Part shown: one piece after another, positions 23,330 through 35,700 of the stretch
How positions within the stretch are numbered: the first letter of the stretch is position 1
Layout of the letters: each line of letters starts with the position of its first letter
Assembly (NCBI GenBank): GCA_026686845.1
Contig: JAIVEN010000008.1
Span: 34,042,501 to 34,106,500 of the forward strand
From: Adenanthera pavonina
Taxonomy: Eukaryota; Streptophyta; Magnoliopsida; Fabales; Fabaceae
Reading direction: 5' to 3'
DNA length: 64,000 bases
Program-made: the position numbers and the translations under genes
The notes under the pieces: generated by a model
What the model saw: the letters and a program-made list of their open reading frames with translations, nothing else
Database searches by the model: none
Told to the model about the DNA's origin: nothing

Positions 23330-24384
23330 TATAATATATATTTCTTGGGATGCCTTCATTTATTATAATATTCATTTCTTTGGGTCCCTTTTACCTATTT
23401 TTATTTTTTTTATAACACACTTTTAATATTAAAAATTTTAATTAAAGAAATTAATCTCATTAAATTTATATTGAATTTTAATTTTTTTTAAATCATCCTC
23501 ATGCAATAAAGTTCATTAATAGATTAATAGTATTTTTTTCTCTTTTCAAGATATAACATTTAATATATCATTAACTATTATTGTAATTATTCATATTAAT
23601 ATCAATTTTTTAACTTCAAACAAAATGACATTTTGAATAAAAAATTTAGTAATCCAAACAATTTCAAAAGTATTTTATATTAAAAGCTAAATAAAGATTT
23701 TATTAAAAAGATCGGAAGGAGTATTTGTTTCCTTTTAAAGAGAAGGACCTAAACTTTTATTACTTTATCATGTGCATTCAAGATTCTTCCTCTTTTTTTT
23801 TTTCCTGGATTTAACAGCAAGCAATCAGTATCTGAAATTTTTTTAACTCCAATTAATTCAAATTGAATCCGATCTGGCCCCAAATAAGGAGTAACTCTCT
23901 CAAAGGTGTTTTTACCGTTCAAAGAACTTGAAACATCCTATTTGAACTAGGACTAACGTGCATTGCTCCTCATGGTTTCTTGAGGAGGAAAAAGAAAAGC
24001 AAAGGCATTATACATTCATACATACATACTTCAGAATCATTTTACAGTTACTTCATTCTTCAATCTTGACAGTATTATGAGTCAACTCTTCAACACTTTG
24101 TTCCATTCTTTTCCCTCTTTTATTTTGTTTTTCTTTCTTACCACACAACACAAACACCAAATCAGAAACGGGATCAGCTAATTGCTCAATTGAGGCCAAG
24201 GAGAGATAGAGTGAAACTCATGCGAGACTCACACTGATAGGTAAGCCCTATCTCTTAACTTCATTTCTTCTTATTTGAGAAATAGAGGAAATCCAAATCC
24301 ATATAAAACAAGAGTTTCTAACACAAGAAAAATACAATCATGAGCATGTAACAAGAGAATTGACAGCACACTGGCAAAAGATAA
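23330..24384. other. AT-rich intergenic DNA
   Basis: No gene is recognised. 24000-24240 is less AT-rich and ends near GATAGGTAAGCCCT, which has a splice-donor look (GTAAGC at 24241). I found no partner exon, so this could be an untranslated exon of an unseen transcript or chance. Confidence 0.4.
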
Positions 24385-24755
24385 TGGGTGTATTTGGATT
24401 AGATTATGTATAAGTGATTATAAAAATAAGTAATTATTCATAATAGATTATGAGAATAAGTGATTATGTCAAAAGTGAATTATGTTTGGATATTTTTAAT
24501 CCATAAGTAATTTTGAGAAAAGAAATGTGTTTGAATATTGGGGTTTAAGTGATTATTGAGTAGATAATGAGAAGAAAGAGTGAAATAAGTGATTACGAGA
24601 GAATAAGTGATTATCATAAGCTGGAAAAAGTAGCTTATAAAAATAATTACTTAAATGGCCATAAATGATTATTTTGATCCGGAAAACATCTGGCTACTGA
24701 TAGAATAATCATTTAATTTTGCTCATAAGTGATTAAATTTCCAATCCAAACACAC
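24385..24755. mobile_element. Tourist-like MITE (PIF/Harbinger type)
   Basis: About 371 bp flanked by TAA (24382-24384 and 24756-24758), the 3-bp target duplication typical of PIF/Harbinger elements. The left end reads GTGTATTTGGATTAGA and the right end, inverted, reads GTGTGTTTGGATTGGA. The interior is built of repeated AAGTGATTAT-like words in both directions. There is no coding capacity. It lies downstream of the 3' end of the bHLH gene. Confidence 0.75.
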
Positions 24756-25703
24756 TAAATCTGAAACATACAATACAGAAAATATTCTGCATAATCAGCT
24801 CATAACAATATCTTCTATTTTAAACAGATGAGAAAATAAAAGATACTGACTGTTTCATATGCAGACATAAAGCTTGAAGTAAAATACCAGACTGGAGACA
24901 CGAGAAGAAACTCAAAGCGAAATTGTAAGAGAAGAATACCAATCTGAAATTACACTATAGAGTCTGAGAAGAGCTCCATGCAATATGCGTAAGTATCTGA
25001 TTTTCCCAAATCAGTCATTGTAGTTAAAAGATTTATGAGCCTAGTTCTCATGAAGAATCCAGGAGAAGAGAGAGAAGCAAAAGCAAGGCAAAAGCATTCT
25101 AGTCAAAACAGACCAAGTCAAAGGCAAACCGTCCAAGGAACCACGTATACCATAAAACGAGTACTCCAAAAAGTAGTCTCACAAAAAGGAAAAAAGGTTG
25201 CCTCTTAACAGTTATAAATGTCTCGCCATGGAAAAAGGATAGCTACAAAAAAATAAAAATAAAAATAAAAATAAAAAGGAAACTTAATATTATCAGATTC
25301 ACAAAGCTAAGACCTGTGATTCCTCTCAGTGCTACAAGCAGCAGAAAATTCACTAACACGTTTGCTCTTATGCGCAAAACTTGGCATCATACAAGAAAGA
25401 ACACGAGAGCTTGAAACACTAGGTAGAGTTGGTTAAACTAAACAAAATAATTCAATATGCAGGAATACTTCGTATGATCAAATGTGTATGCTATAAACAA
25501 ACATAAATTTTTCTGCCCTACTTGGTCAATAGGAGCTATTATTCTACTTCTAATTTCCACTGCTTTTTCCTTTTTGGGATCCTCTGCTGAATAACAAAAT
25601 TTCTGAGGAAGCTTTAAAAATGGTCCTTCTAGCCTATGTATCATCATGCCTATGGACTAAAGTTAATTGCAATTACCCCGTGCTATCCAACTGGTGACAG
25701 TGG
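24756..25703 (-). other. 3' flank and likely 3' UTR of the bHLH gene
   Basis: No coding region is seen. It includes a (AAAAT)n run near 25247-25276. On the minus strand, the first few hundred bases after the stop at 25704 should be 3' UTR. The polyadenylation site cannot be fixed from sequence alone. Confidence 0.5.
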
Positions 25704-27527
25704 CTATAAACAGTTGGATTCTTGAGAAAATGCCGCAATCAACTTCTCCTTTGTGAGCTGCTCGGATCCTTGAGACTTGATTACAAAGGTATAGGAGATG
25801 GTATCATATGCAGTAGAAAATTTTGACTCAACAACACTAATTTGTGCATGTTTGAATGCTTGGATAATTCTTGAAACAGGGTGAGCATTGAGAGGGCTGC
25901 TCACTCTTACGATCACCTCATCTTGGGTAGCTTGAATATTGATATCGGCAGCTTGGTAATGATTTTCTACTTTTGGATCAACCACAGATGCAGGGACATC
26001 CCTTGAAGTGCTTCCAAATATCTCCCTCTCAGATTCCATGATCTTGAGTTTTGCTTGAAGCTCATTGATATAAGCAATGGCATCTCCCAGCAAAGAAGCC
26101 TTATCCATCTTGGATATATTGGGGACAACAGATCGTAGAGCATAGAACCGCTGGTTCAGCTTCTCACGCCTTTGCCTCTCTGCTTCCACATGATTCAAGG
26201 GTTCTTCCCTTCCATTGGCAGGCTTTCTACCCCGTTTCCTTGGCCTCCTTTCATCGGTTGCACCCAGCTGCTCTTCCTTGCACGAAGCTTCAACATCAGA
26301 AAGCTCTGGTTCAGCACTCATTGGTTTCACAGAAGGCATTGAAGTGGCTCCAGAAAAATCAATTTGCATTTGCACCTGCCTTTGTGGTTGGTAGTTGCTA
26401 ATCCGAAATTCTTGCCTATACCGATTAGCTATCTCTGGTGCATTGCAAGCTAAGGACCTCGAAGGATAAATCTCAGCAGGGCTCGCCTGTTTCCCACCTT
26501 GATTAGCAGCCCAACTCAAGCCATGAACACCATTTCGCACATTTGGAAAGCTAATACTATTGCCATTGGGCTGGCCTTGGCCTCCACAAGGTCTCTCCTC
26601 CATTTTCCTCACAGCAAGCTTCTCCCTAAATTGAGGACGACCAGAGTTTCCAGAGTTCAAATCCTGCCCAAAAATCTTTGGAGCTCCCTCCACCTTATCC
26701 CCAACTGCAAAGCCATAAAAGAGACCATTTTCATCTCTCTTCTCATTCACCACAACAGGCAATGGTGAAAGTGGCGAAACTCTAGGAATTGACAACTGCG
26801 TCGAAAACTCTGATTTTATTGCCTGCAACAATTCTAGGCTCTCTCCTACCATCCTCACAGATCCCAATTCCACCACCCCTATGTCAGTCGGGACCAAAAC
26901 TATGGTCTGTATTCCAGCTGATTTTGCCAAATAAGATCTCACACAGTAATCAGAGCTAAGTGCATCAGAGAACCATACATGCTTTCCGGAAGCAAGGCAC
27001 CTACCAGGCCCTCCGTGGCCAGAAGGGAAGGAGAAGTACATGGAAGCCAGAAAGAACATTTCTGTATCAGTAACTCTATCTAATCCAAAGGCATAATTGT
27101 CTTCATCTGAACCCCCAAATGTTGTGTGAAGCTTCTGAAGCGCCCCTTTCCTCATCTTCTGTTGCATCTCATCTTTCTCCAAGCGAAGACTAAGAAGACC
27201 TCTAACTCCACTTTCTTCTTCTTCTCCCTTGGGTTCTCTGCAACATCCATCTCCCCAACCCAGAACCCAATCCCCAGATTTCTTCGACTGCGATATTTGC
27301 CAGAAAATCGCGTAATTCCAGCTGAAATTGGATACGTTAGGACGGTCCACGAGATCCGAAAGCTTGTTCTGTAAACTTTCGTCGCTTCCGACTGCCATTA
27401 ACAGATTCTCGTTCGAAACAGGGTTCGTAATCAAGTATTCGAAAGCTCGATTTCCCAGAACCGATGCAACCATGGCTTTTTCTTCATCATTCCACAACAT
27501 ACCTCCTAAACCCAACTCAAGCTTCAT
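25704..27527 (-). CDS. bHLH13: bHLH transcription factor, subgroup IIId (bHLH13/JAM2 type)
   Basis: An intronless CDS of 607 residues starting at ATG 27525-27527 (MKLELGLGG). The frame is open eight codons further upstream, but that stretch has no ATG. Residues about 10-210 are the bHLH-MYC N-terminal domain, including LSDLVDRPNVSNFSWNYAIFW and GLDRVTDTEMFFL, which carries the JAZ-interacting region in this family. A basic RPRKRGRKPANGREE stretch at 428 precedes the bHLH at about 446-491. Its basic region HVEAERQRREKLNQR keeps the His-Glu-Arg residues that read E/G-boxes. Residues about 536-607 are an ACT-like dimerisation domain. The protein closely matches Arabidopsis bHLH13/JAM2 and tomato MTB-type factors, which compete with MYC2 at G-boxes and dampen jasmonate responses. 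It lacks the long C-terminal tail of the Arabidopsis protein. A nuclear transcriptional repressor of jasmonate signalling is the best call; assignment among bHLH3, bHLH13 and bHLH17 is by recall. Confidence 0.95.
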   Translation of the reverse strand: MKLELGLGGMLWNDEEKAMVASVLGNRAFEYLITNPVSNENLLMAVGSDESLQNKLSDLVDRPNVSNFSWNYAIFWQISQSKKSGDWVLGWGDGCCREPKGEEEESGVRGLLSLRLEKDEMQQKMRKGALQKLHTTFGGSDEDNYAFGLDRVTDTEMFFLASMYFSFPSGHGGPGRCLASGKHVWFSDALSSDYCVRSYLAKSAGIQTIVLVPTDIGVVELGSVRMVGESLELLQAIKSEFSTQLSIPRVSPLSPLPVVVNEKRDENGLFYGFAVGDKVEGAPKIFGQDLNSGNSGRPQFREKLAVRKMEERPCGGQGQPNGNSISFPNVRNGVHGLSWAANQGGKQASPAEIYPSRSLACNAPEIANRYRQEFRISNYQPQRQVQMQIDFSGATSMPSVKPMSAEPELSDVEASCKEEQLGATDERRPRKRGRKPANGREEPLNHVEAERQRREKLNQRFYALRSVVPNISKMDKASLLGDAIAYINELQAKLKIMESEREIFGSTSRDVPASVVDPKVENHYQAADINIQATQDEVIVRVSSPLNAHPVSRIIQAFKHAQISVVESKFSTAYDTISYTFVIKSQGSEQLTKEKLIAAFSQESNCL

Positions 27528-28080
27528 AACTAATCTCCCAAACAAAATCACTCAAAAAAAAAAAAATCACAAACTTTCAACCCTTATCAAATCTCAACTC
27601 ATCAAAGAAATTTTTCATCAGCCTCCTAAATTATATACAACTATATCCACAAATAACAAATCATCGTGAAATTTTGCCCAACGCCTCTAATTTCAGTTTC
27701 AGATCTTACAAGCTTCACTCTCGGTTTAAAAAAAACAGGGAAAAAAATACAGCAAGAAACCCGAAAAAGAAACCCGAACAACGATTCAAACCAACCGGGC
27801 AAAAGGCGAAGACGGGGCTATGTCGGGTCAAGAGAACAAAGCGAGCACCAAAGTCCGACGAGAAACAGACATTCGAAGAAAGTTCGCGAGTTCAAAGGAA
27901 GAAAAAGGGGCGTCTCCTAATCAGGTGTTTCGAATGAAAATGGAAGAAAAAGGCTTTCGCCTAGTTGATGCAGTGTGAAGAAGGGCAGTGTGTGAAAATG
28001 AAGGAAGGGAGAGAGGACAGGGTTTTGAGAGAAAAATGAAACGAACCATACGGCGTACTCTCTCTCTAACTTCTAACTGC
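27528..28080 (-). promoter_or_regulatory. bHLH gene leader and core promoter region with short upstream ORFs
   Basis: Read on the minus strand, this is a CT-rich leader (AGAGAGAGAGTACGCC near its start, later many TTTC runs), typical of plant 5' UTRs. It holds three complete upstream ORFs: 27828-27872 (14 residues), 27641-27664 (7 residues) and 27577-27618 (13 residues). A GTAAGATC donor-like site lies just upstream of the last two, and a long T-rich tract ending in AG lies just before the main ATG. A leader intron that would remove those two uORFs is therefore possible. The transcription start is not known. Confidence 0.5.
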
Positions 28081-29289
28081 AAACAACAAACCATGGTTAG
28101 GTTAATTTCTAACTAGAGTAATGTTTTGAAGTTGAGAGGCAGTCGGCATTTGGCAACGATTGTGTTGGCTATATCACATTTTGTTACCATATACAAAACA
28201 CCTGAAATATTTTAATTATGCCTCGTGCACTCACATGTTATTGGAGATGACACTCTGTACAAAATAGATGTTAGAAAAAATTTAAAAGAAAAAAACCCTA
28301 ACAAAGACTAATCTTCTATCCATCTCACCATAGTAACCAGAGAAGTCGGATAAGATCATAAAGAATAATAAAATTTTATCATTTAATATTTAATTAATTA
28401 AATTAATATAATTATTTACCAGCTTAACTAAGTGTTTAATAATAAAGTTCATTAATTTTAGTAACTCTTCAAATAGGTTTAGCATTAAGGGATTACAGTA
28501 TCTATTAGTCAACTAAATTTGAGTTAATTTATTTATTTATTTATTTATTTCAACAAAGTTGCCACGATTATTTTAATATACATTAAGAAAGATGACGAGG
28601 ATAGCCTTTCATTTATTTTAAAAAGTGTTATTTATATTTATATTTTAACTTTTTTTTATTTTGAATTAGGTGATGTGAATCTTTGATCCTCGCTCGGGAA
28701 GTTACCCCGAAATAGCTTTTATAAAATCAGGCCCAAGAAAAAAAGCTTTTATAAAATAATCAATTAATCGGTGACAAGCAAAGTATTCGTCGCAGTTATG
28801 TGTGAATTTCCAACGTGAATGCAACACATTGAACACATGGATTGACTATGCATTATTGCATTTACGAGTTAAAATTATTATTCTGTAAATATAAATAATT
28901 AAATATAGTCCAATAAATTCTATATTTTGTTTTTCTGATTTCAGCACGTTCATAGCTTTCGTCTTATGTATTTAACTTTTTTTTTTACTCGGGAATGGAT
29001 TAAAGATGTGCTGGGGGTGCTCATATCTAAATCTGAACCATCCATGACAAAATTGGAGAGTCAAAAAATTATTCCATTGTATTTTAATATTGTATATTTT
29101 AACATGTGCAAAAATGTAAAATAAATATAATCTTCAGACAGTTGCTTTTTTTACAAATAATGTTTTATCTTTAAAAAAAACAGAAATTATAAATCTAGAT
29201 CATCTACAATTCATATCTCATCTCAAGGATAGGCAATGAGCACTGGCTATGAATGGTAATAAAAAATGATTATATATATTTAAGAAATA

Positions 29290-29537
29290 CTCCCCGAACC
29301 ATATTATTAGATGTTTTGAAATTTTTTTTATTCATAATATAATGTGTCATGTATTGATTTATTTTCTTTATCCATCATTCATTTAATAAGTAATAACTAG
29401 TCTTGTAACTTGTGTTAAAATAATATAAAGAAGTAGAATAAATAAAAAAAAATTATTTTTTTAAAAAAATTTAAGAATGTAATAAATATTTGTTAAGACA
29501 TATGAAAAGAAAATTATATATTATGAACAAGAGGGAG
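29290..29537. mobile_element. Stowaway-like MITE
   Basis: TA flanks at 29288 and 29538. The ends are CTCCCCGAACC and GAACAAGAGGGAG. It is 248 bp, AT-rich and non-coding. The interior differs from subfamily 1. Confidence 0.6.
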
Positions 29538-30052
29538 TATATTATTTGAAGAGACTTCAATGAGATCTAATTAATGTGCAGATTATTAACAGGATTTGAT
29601 TTATGTTGAACATTTCAATTTTAAAACATAATTAATGAGGGAAAAAAAAGTAAATTTAAAGTTTAGGTTCTAATGGAATTGATTATGTGTGAGGCAGGTG
29701 TATCTTTTTATCACATGCGGTGTTAGATGTAAATAAGTGGGAGGACGGTGAAAGAAAGATGATTCATAACAAGAAGAAAGCAAAAGTAGGATGGATTTGA
29801 CCACCTGGTTTTGTTGGTGGGTTGCATACCTGGAAACCTTAATCAATCCTAAATACTGTATTATTTCTTAATTAAAAGCAAAGCTAATCACGCCGTATCT
29901 TTATCTTCGTCATCCTTCCAGGTGTCCCCTAAGGGACATCACCACAATGAAAGCTAAATCATGTTCTACCCTTTTTTTTTTATAAAAAAGGCACTCACAT
30001 GATCATATAATATATGTATATATGTAGTACACGTCATGATAATAACATAATA

Positions 30053-30315
30053 CTCTGTCCATGGGTGTAAATTGTCACTCTAAGATTTTAAAGTTTTTTC
30101 ACAATATTTATTATTTTATAATTTCAGTGAAATATTTATTACAAGTTTTACTCTTTTATCATTCATCAATAGCAAATAGATTATTTAAGATAGTATTTAA
30201 ATTAAGATTATTTTAATAAAATATTATTAAATTTTATAATATTCTAGATTATTTAATAATTTTCTTGGTCTAGGAAAAAAATTTTAAAATAACAGCTTTT
30301 ATGAATCGAAGGGAG
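30053..30315. mobile_element. Stowaway-like MITE, subfamily 2
   Basis: TA flanks at 30051 and 30316. The ends are CTCTGTCCATGG and AATCGAAGGGAG. The interior shares passages with 32098-32357 (a TTATTTAAGA.AGTATTTAAATTAA.GAT block followed by ATTTTAATAAAATATTAT). It is 263 bp. Confidence 0.65.
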
Positions 30316-31597
30316 TAATATTTTAATATTTGTATTACTAACTTATTTTTTTTCTTTCAAAATATTCCAAAACGGCTTTGAAATTTAAAAAAAGTTCAAT
30401 TTTTTTTAGGTGTTTGGCATGAATATCTTTGTATTACTATTGAAATATTGATTTGAAATTTTTTTAAATTTTATTCATTTTTCATGTGTTAATTTATTAA
30501 ACATTAATGCATAATTATATATTATAAAATTTTAAACTTACCAGTATGTCAGGATTGCATCATACCTGTTTGGAGTATCCATATTTATAGTACATCATAA
30601 AAGTTAAACGAGAAAAGAGAAAGAAACAGGGGGGGAGAAAAAGGGATTCCTGGAAACCAAACATGTTTTGACGTGTTTTGAGGTTTGACGCTTTGTTTAG
30701 GAGATAAAAAAGCAGAGATGCTTCAGCTTAAATGGATGAGCATCATTTAATAAAGACATGATTTGGCCTAGCTAATTGGAGTGTAACCTAAGTCAAATCA
30801 AATTCTCAAAGTGTTTCGTAATCCTTACTATAAATTTTGAAAGACCATAACCAGATTAATTTTTTTAAGATTTTTTTCTTATCATATTTTATGAAAAATT
30901 ATATGTAAAAATACCACAATAAAACAATGTTTTTAAAGTACATAATTTGGTGTGTGACTGTGTGTATATATATAATATGATGTAAAGCATATACTCGTTC
31001 ATAGAATGGTTTTTCAATCAGTATTTTATCTAATTTAAATTTTTTTTCTAGTGATATTGACCAAAATCAATTCTTTCTAGTAACACATCATTTACATCCA
31101 TATATAAGATAAAATAATTATAATTCATAACAAGTTGCCCAGATAAGTAATATAAATTATAAATAATATATATCCTATTTATCAAATTTTATATATTATA
31201 TTCCCTCCCTTCTATTTGATTTGTAGTTTTAGAGTTTTAATTTTATTTCAAATTTATTTTAAACTTTTAATACATTATTAATATGTATTTTTCTAAATAT
31301 ACCCTCCTCTTATTTAATTTGATGTAAATTATTAAATAAGGGTATTTTAACATAATTAAAAATATTTTTTATCTGTATGAAATAACCATAAACAATAGAA
31401 CAAATGGGATTGAGTATAAGAAATCACTGAATTTAGTTCTTTTTATGGCCCGCACTTTATTTATTTGGATTAAAAAAGCACATATGCACAAAAAATATTT
31501 TTTACCGGTAAAACTAAAATTCAAAAAGGCTATATGGGATAGGATTGGAAGAAGTATGTAGATTTGGTCGTAGATATCATCGCCATTAAAAATCGTA

Positions 31598-32016
31598 ACG
31601 TGCGGCATTTCGTTTAACGCAAGCACGCGCTACGACGCGTGAAGGGAGGGGAAAAAGCAGATCGACGAATGGATGGCCAGCTCGAGGGTGGGTCACGCAT
31701 TATGGGCGGCTAACATCATTACTCTCTCCGAAAATGAACACGTTTTATCACAGCACATGTCCTATTGCCACGCGTCGCCGTTTCGACCATCTTAAGCGAT
31801 CATGAGAGAGTGATGATAAGTGGTTGAGGGATAGCGTCACGTGATTTTCACGTGGACCGTGGTCCGAGAGGAGAGCAGCCAGCCCAGCACGTGAAGCGCA
31901 TTGCTCCTTCTCTTTTTCTTTAGCTTTTTTCAAAATGAAACCAATAAAAAAAAGAAACTTGGTTGGCAACGTGTCCGGCGTGTCTGTTTGGTTTCAGAGA
32001 CAAATAATCGCCACGT
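31598..32016. promoter_or_regulatory. Cluster of ACGT-core elements including three G-boxes
   Basis: A GC-richer island in AT-rich DNA with seven ACGT cores. Three are perfect CACGTG G-boxes (31838-31843, 31849-31854, 31888-31893). The others are at 31598, 31740, 31969 (AACGTGTC) and 32013 (CCACGTCA). G-boxes and ABRE-type elements are bound by bHLH and bZIP factors. The island is about 3.5-4 kb upstream of the bHLH leader. No coding homology is seen in it. A distal enhancer or the promoter of an unseen transcript are both possible. Confidence 0.5.
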
Positions 32017-32097
32017 CACCTAGAGTTCATGGTGGGACTGTGGTATATATTTTTAATAAGGATAAAATATAAATACAAAGGAAAATTAAGAAAAAAA

Positions 32098-32357
32098 CTC
32101 CCTCCCATTTCTAAGAAGTTGTGTCTTTAGTGTTTTCAAGATTTATTGCAGTAATTATCATTTTAAAATGAAATATTAATTATGCACTTTATTATTTTAT
32201 TCTTCATTAATATCAAATATGCTTATTTAAGAGAGTATTTAAATTAATGATATTTTAGTAAAATATTATCAAAATTTATAGTATTTTATATCATTTATTG
32301 ATTTTCTTGATTTATATAAGAATCCTAAATTGATAGTTTTTAATGAATTAGAGGGAG
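32098..32357. mobile_element. Stowaway-like MITE, subfamily 2
   Basis: The left end is CTCCCTCCCATTTC and the right end AATTAGAGGGAG followed by TA. The left flank is AA rather than TA, so one flank has probably mutated. Its interior is related to 30053-30315. It is 260 bp. Confidence 0.65.
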
Positions 32358-32557
32358 TAGAATGATAATCAGTTGGATCATCAATATAAAATATGCAATG
32401 AAAATACCACCATGCATTACATAGAGTTTAAAATGTGTCATATTATTAATTTATAATAAATAGTTTAGTTTCTTATAAATATATATATAATCTTAATATA
32501 TATATACACATGATTCATAAGAAGTCATGCTATTCACAAATAATGCAACTTACTTTA

Positions 32558-32799
32558 CCCTCTATTTAATTTGAGAGATTTAGAGAAAAGAAAAGAAAGG
32601 GAAAAATTATCATTCTATTTTTTTCCAAATCAAATAACAGAAGAAGAGTATTTTTCCTTCTATCTCCTCTTTTTTATCCTGTGTAAAGATAGGAGGAAAA
32701 ATATTCATTTTCCTAATTTAATTAGAAAGAAAAATAGAATTAAAAAGCTTTTCACCTTGCCCTCCCCTCTCATCCAAATACCTTGAATCAGACGGAGGG
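32558..32799. mobile_element. MITE-like inverted-repeat element
   Basis: The left end CCCTCTATTTAATTTGAGAG and the right end ATACCTTGAATCAGACGGAGGG are imperfect inverted repeats with TA on each side. The interior has further inverted blocks (TTCTATTTTTTTCC against GGAAAAATATTC-like passages). It is non-coding. Confidence 0.5.
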
Positions 32800-35700
32800 T
32801 TATACACTTGTTGTAGTCCAATATATTTGCAATCCACATGCATTCTCTTTTATCTATAAAAAATGTTATTTTAGGATTTTTTTTACAAAAATCAAGAAAG
32901 CCGTGTCAAATTTAATAATATTTTACTAAAATATTATTAATTTAAATTTATTTCATATATACCAAAATAGAATTAAGAATATGAATCAGGGGTCAAATAA
33001 TAAAAATTATAATTAATATTGTAAAATGACAAATATTATGAAAATTTTTAAAAACATTAAAATGATAGTTTTTTTTATAAATCAGAAGATATATATATAT
33101 ATATGTATGGATATATACATTGATTATATATATATATATATATTTGAGAATGATAAAAAAATTATAAATTTACTTGATTCAAACCACTTTTATTATATAG
33201 AGTATAAATGATATAGCATTACGGAAATACTTAACAATTTTTTCATTATTTATGATTTTCATTTTTAAGTTTTTTTCTTCGATTTTTAGAATTAGATGTA
33301 ATTTTTTTATATTTTGGTATTAAATTTTTAAATAAAATATAATAAACATATATTTAAAAACCAATCTTTTCCACCATCGCTTTATCTTTTTCTTTTTTTA
33401 AAGTACACGTCACAGAATATTAGTAAGGATGCTTCTAGTATGCAAGTAAAGTATAACTGTACTCAACACATTCTAAATTATCTATTTGTATTTTTATTAA
33501 AATATTTGATATTTCATATTTGACATTTAAAATTATAATTAATTTTGCTTTCTTGTCTCATATATCAGCTCGATGAATAGGAAATACGAAGAATTGATGG
33601 GCTTTTGACATAATAGATTGTTTTGGGGGAGATGCCAAAATTCCGAAAGAAAATTACAAAACTATTATATGGGGTAAAATAATGAGCAATGAAAGTGCTC
33701 AGATTTAAGTATCTAAAAAAAAAAAGAAAGAAAGAAAGTGCTTAGATTTACCTATGGTTAATAATAATTACTCTGAAGCCATATCATCCATTTCTATATT
33801 CACCTGAGACGGTTAGATGGTTGTTTTCTTTTAAGTAGATATATTGGATTTGATAAAACTACCTAATAGTATATAAGTAATCCAAAATCATATGATCCAT
33901 ATTTTACAGGCACTTAGGGGTATGTTTGGTACATAGGAAAGTGTTTTCTTGCAAGAGAATGGGAAAGAAGATTTTTAACTAAACACATTTGGTATGCTGA
34001 AAAGTGGGTTACTAGAAAGTTACTTTCCTATAATAAAAAAAAAAAAGTAGAGGAAAGGGCTTGCTTTTGTAGGAAAGCAAAGTTTTTTTAAAACACTATC
34101 CTTAATAAAATAACTTAAAGTAAAAAATGATTATAATCCTAATTTTACAAACATTTTCTAACTAAGCATACCAAATATGATTTGTTCCAGGAAAGATGAT
34201 TTCCAAAAAGGCTATTTTCCCATTTCTATTCCCATTTTCTTTCTTATTTCTATTTTCATTTTATACCACAAAGGTAGGTTAAAAGTTATCATCTCTCCGT
34301 GAGGATTCAGGCATTCAAGACCCATTCCCACTCACTTTTTTTCCCACTCACACACCCATGCCTTGTTTTTTTTGGACCAAGTTTTAAAAGCAACATAATG
34401 ATTGCTTTTATGAGTGATGTTATGACACAAATACAATTCTTCACAACAATACAAAACATATGGATAGCTTCTTGAAAAGGTCTTCAAGTAACAAATTGCA
34501 TTTTGCTATGATTCTTTTCCTTAAACCAATTTCCACATATAAATGTAATTCCCCAAGAAATTAATCTAAAGTATGTGATGTATTCCGGCAAAAAAAAAAA
34601 GTATGTATAGTGGCATATCACTGCACCTAAGTTCAAGGGAGTGATTACGTTGTTCCAAGTGTATCTAAAAGTTAGTTAACCTTAGTTTTGGGCCTTTTGG
34701 CATGCTGATAAGTGATAAGCTTCTTAACAGTTACTCCTTCAATCCCAATTTATAAGATATCTAGAAGTTTTTCATGGATCTTAATATTTTATAAACTTTT
34801 TGGAGCATTTAATAACTTTTTTTTTCCTGGGATATGCCCATCATTAACTAAGATATGGTTTGAGCTTGAGCCCAACATGATTCAGGTGTAGAGGACATTT
34901 GTAAAAATGAAAAATCCAAAAAAAATGAAAGACGAAGATCCATTTTGCTTTTCTTGCTATGAATGGTGGGCTGGGTTGTGAGAGAATCGAAATTTAGCCC
35001 AACAATAATTGCAGCAAGTGAAGAGCAGAAAACCACACAGGCTTTGTACCAAAACAAAAAGAATTCCACAAAGGCGTGCTTTCCCAAAAACTTCTAGGCA
35101 CCCAATGCACCTGTTTGTATTATTGGCCCAAAATAAGTATTTTATTGAGTTATCAGTTTTTGATAAATACTTTTTGGTTTGCAGTCACAATTTTTAGTGT
35201 AAAGGCCGCCTGATTTTCAGTTAATAAAAAATAAGTTTTTGGTAGGATTAATTTTATAATATGATTATAATAAAAATTAATTTTGAATTACGTGTTTATA
35301 TTTGGATGATTTATTTAAAAATTAATTTTGACAAAAATAATTATGTTTAGATGATTTTAATCAAAAGTACTCTTAGTGTAATAATTTTTTTTCAACTTTT
35401 AATAAATAAATTTGATTTTTTCAATATCTATTTAATAAATATATGTGTGTATATATGTTTGTCTTAAAAAAATTTTTTTTAAAAAAATTATTTTCTAGTA
35501 TTTTATTTTCCTTATTTTTATCATTTTGACTTATAATTTTTCTTTAAATTAAACTTACACTCTATCCCATAATTAATTTAATATCCTTAAACTAAAATTT
35601 AATCTGCATTTATTCAATTTTTTGTGGGTTATAGTTCATGAAAATTAAAATTATGAAGGGAAATTTTGGTTTTTAGATAGGAAGAATTTTCTTTGGTAAA

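Larger units (their letters stand above)
28081..31597. other. AT-rich upstream intergenic DNA of the bHLH gene
   Basis: No gene is seen. It contains a TTTA microsatellite (28529-28550) and two Stowaway-like MITEs annotated separately. A truncated TCCCTCCCTTC-type MITE end lies near 31201-31320. Confidence 0.5.

Noticed and set aside
25704..27669. Several open frames antisense to the bHLH gene
   Set aside because: They lie opposite a clearly conserved CDS and show no protein signature; typical shadow frames.
27666..27937. Basic + strand frames opposite the bHLH leader
   Set aside because: They overlap the leader on the other strand and have no similarity to known proteins.
31748..31969. Minus-strand frame of 73 codons through the G-box island
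   Set aside because: No family match; the high GC content there lengthens chance frames. The cis-element reading is better supported.
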